From assembly GCA_030615655.1 (NCBI GenBank), contig JAUWYU010000021.1:1-15198 (forward strand): DNA of 15,198 nt. Direction: 5' to 3'. This stretch comes from Dehalococcoidia bacterium (GTDB lineage: Bacteria; Chloroflexota; Dehalococcoidia; Dehalococcoidales; RBG-16-60-22). Both the position numbers and the translations under genes were made by a program. Below are positions 13,684 through 15,198 of the stretch, piece after piece. The notes below the pieces were generated by a model. That model was not told the origin of the DNA. It worked only from the letters and a program-made list of their open reading frames with translations, and made no database searches. Every line of letters begins with the position of its first letter. Positions within the stretch are counted from its first letter, which is position 1.

Positions 13684-15066
13684 CTATTTTTTATAGGTGC
13701 CGTATTCTTTGGCGGCGTCCATCATGGCGTGCAGGTTCGCCATGCTACCCTTATCAATGCTGGCACCGCCGGCCAGGATATAGCCGCCGCCGGGGGCGCA
13801 GTCTTCGATGAGCTTGCGGCAGCTCTCCTTCACCTGCTCGGGTGTGCCGGTCATCACCACCGAGGTGGGCACGTTGCCGATAATGCAGCAGACATCGCCC
13901 AGTATCTTTTTCGCATCGGCCATGTCCGTCTGGTCGAAGTACCAGACGACGCCGCTTCTGGGCGTATCCGCAATCTGCTTGAGTCGGTTGTTATACCGTC
14001 CTTCGGCGAAGGGCATCGGCACGAGACCCTCGTCAATCATGGCCAGGAAGAGCCTGCGCAGGGTAGGCCAGTAGAATTCCTCGAACTGCTTATCGGACAT
14101 GAAGGTATCATCGCCCTTGTGGAGGGGCATCATGCAAACGGGACTGGCCGTCATCGGGAAATTCTTGATAGATGTGTTAATCATCAGGTTTAACCAGAAC
14201 TCCATAGCTTCATGCAGCTTCTGCGGCTGGCGGAACATGTCCATGACGATACCATGGGTACCCCGCAGGGCATCGGCAAAGTGGTCGAAGGGCGCTCCAG
14301 CCATGACACCGCCGCCGAATAAGGAAGGATAGCCCCGTGACCGGATATAAGCATTGGTCTCCATATTAACCGACTGCCACTTTATGTGCTCATCGGATAA
14401 ATCCATGAGGGCCTGGAAGGTCTTGCGTATGTCCGGGTCAGACAGTGCGGCAACCCATGTGTTACCCATGAGCATACGCATGGGCGGCAGCTTTTCAAAG
14501 CACTTGAAGAAATCGGAGGTGCGGGGCAACATGACCCTCAGATTATAGTCGGAGGGGTCCATCATCAGAAGGTCGTACTCATCGGCCATCATGTATTCAC
14601 CCTCGACAAACTGGTTCATCGAGGCGTCCTCGGGCAGGCCCAGACCGGGCAATTTCTGGAGCCTGGAAGTAACGACCTCCGCTATCCTGCCGGAAGGGAC
14701 CAGCATGGGACCGTTAAAGATATCCATGTCCCCGAATTCTTCCATGAATTTTATCCATATCTGGTGCCCTTTTTTATAGTCATACATTACCGTGCGGAAG
14801 TTTGCCCCCGCCCAGTAAGCCGGGTAATTACCGGTCGGCAGCATGACAGGGACACGGTCGGGCTCCTCCAGCTTGATGGCTTTGATAAATCTGGTTACCC
14901 TTTCTTTATAGAGCTTTTCGGCCCCGGGGCTGACGAACTTCACATCAGGCGGATTGAGCCACCTGTTGAAACGCTCATCGCGTTTTTCCTGCCAGGTCAT
15001 CTCTGACCAGTTCTCAGGTTTATCCGGAATTGAACCTCCAAGGTTATAAAAACTACTCATTGTCAT
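13684..15066 (-). CDS. URO-D family methyltransferase-like protein, paralogue 1
   Basis: 460 residues, about 14 longer at the N-terminus than its neighbours, but otherwise collinear: WSEMTWQEKRDERFNRW (20-36), EEPDRVPV (67-74), PLHKGDD (H316), MPFAEGRY (E355), VCCIIGNV (C394) and DCAPGGGYIL (C423). It is closer to paralogue 3 than to paralogue 2 by eye. The ATG at 15066 has AAGGAGG about 10 bases upstream; an ATG two codons later is spaced worse. It follows the stop of the next upstream paralogue by 27 bases, so the array is an operon. An adjacent cysteine pair (C393, C394) is specific to this copy. Confidence 0.88.
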   Translation of the reverse strand: MTMSSFYNLGGSIPDKPENWSEMTWQEKRDERFNRWLNPPDVKFVSPGAEKLYKERVTRFIKAIKLEEPDRVPVMLPTGNYPAYWAGANFRTVMYDYKKGHQIWIKFMEEFGDMDIFNGPMLVPSGRIAEVVTSRLQKLPGLGLPEDASMNQFVEGEYMMADEYDLLMMDPSDYNLRVMLPRTSDFFKCFEKLPPMRMLMGNTWVAALSDPDIRKTFQALMDLSDEHIKWQSVNMETNAYIRSRGYPSLFGGGVMAGAPFDHFADALRGTHGIVMDMFRQPQKLHEAMEFWLNLMINTSIKNFPMTASPVCMMPLHKGDDTFMSDKQFEEFYWPTLRRLFLAMIDEGLVPMPFAEGRYNNRLKQIADTPRSGVVWYFDQTDMADAKKILGDVCCIIGNVPTSVVMTGTPEQVKESCRKLIEDCAPGGGYILAGGASIDKGSMANLHAMMDAAKEYGTYKK

Positions 15067-15093
15067 AGCCCTAAGTCCTCCTTGTGATTAATA

Positions 15094-15198
15094 TTAATAT
15101 ACGCCGTATTCTTTAGCGGCTTCCATCATGGCGCGCAGATTGTCCGGATTACCCTTATCCATATAAGCCGCCGCGGTCAGCATATAGCCGCCGCCCGG
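15094..15198 (-). CDS. URO-D family protein, C-terminal end of a fourth paralogue (cut by window)
   Basis: The last 35 codons of a further gene run off the right edge. The peptide begins PGGGYMLTAAAYMDKG and ends NLRAMMEAAKEYGVY before TAA, closely matching the C-termini of the three complete paralogues (for example AMMDAAKEYGTYKK). It would be the first of at least four tandem copies. Its own key residues upstream of PGGG are not visible. Confidence 0.9.
   Translation of the reverse strand, partial: PGGGYMLTAAAYMDKGNPDNLRAMMEAAKEYGVY

Noticed and set aside
13684..15066. HemE uroporphyrinogen decarboxylase for haem synthesis
   Set aside because: The proteins are about 100 residues longer than HemE, occur as tandem paralogues and lack the HemE-type N-terminal substrate motif, and no other haem genes are nearby.

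Overview
The window looks like a chromosome segment from an anaerobic bacterium. Evidence for Bacteria is the initiator tRNA-fMet, several sigma-70-type promoters (TATAAT boxes with TTGACA-like -35 boxes), strong Shine-Dalgarno sites and Rho-independent terminators. The mix of a radical-SAM AmmeMemo operon, a methyltetrahydrofolate:corrinoid methyltransferase and a run of uroporphyrinogen-decarboxylase-type methyltransferase paralogues resembles Chloroflexota of the Dehalococcoidia type. That placement is inferred from gene content and is not proven here. TTG or GTG starts are common.

Layout. (1) 1-3240: a two-gene minus-strand operon (radical SAM enzyme AmrS, then a Memo-AMMECR1 fusion) enclosed by a long imperfect inverted repeat (about 240 bp inner arms plus about 84 bp outer arms). 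(2) 3301-3501: a two-hairpin dispersed repeat and a small 11-bp inverted-repeat structure. (3) 3510-5258: a minus-strand operon of three type IV pilin-like genes. (4) 5505-8179: plus strand, a BioD-like/DRTGG P-loop protein with its own promoter, then speD and speE for polyamine synthesis with a promoter, a leader hairpin and a strong terminator. (5) 8200-9636: a zinc-ribbon protein whose ribosome binding site can be buried in an RNA stem, a GNAT acetyltransferase that looks leaderless, and a 110-residue unknown protein. (6) 9811-9965: initiator tRNA-fMet with its own promoter and terminator. (7) 9962-15198: a minus-strand cluster of a pterin-binding methyltransferase preceded by three complete and one cut-off URO-D-family paralogues. 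A second copy of the two-hairpin repeat lies inside this array.

How the genes fit together. The URO-D paralogues and the pterin-binding protein most likely form a corrinoid-dependent methyl-transfer route: the URO-D proteins handle methylated substrates or methyl-corrinoid, and the pterin protein moves methyl to or from tetrahydrofolate. No corrinoid carrier protein is visible, so it may lie beyond position 15198 or elsewhere. All complete URO-D paralogues share an N-terminal signature and appear to lack the usual MtaA-type His-x-Cys/Cys zinc ligands, carrying a conserved His/Glu/Cys/Cys set instead. This array is the best candidate for an undescribed system here. The best non-coding candidates are the inverted-repeat-flanked AmmeMemo cassette, the covarying two-hairpin repeat and the Shine-Dalgarno-masking stem.
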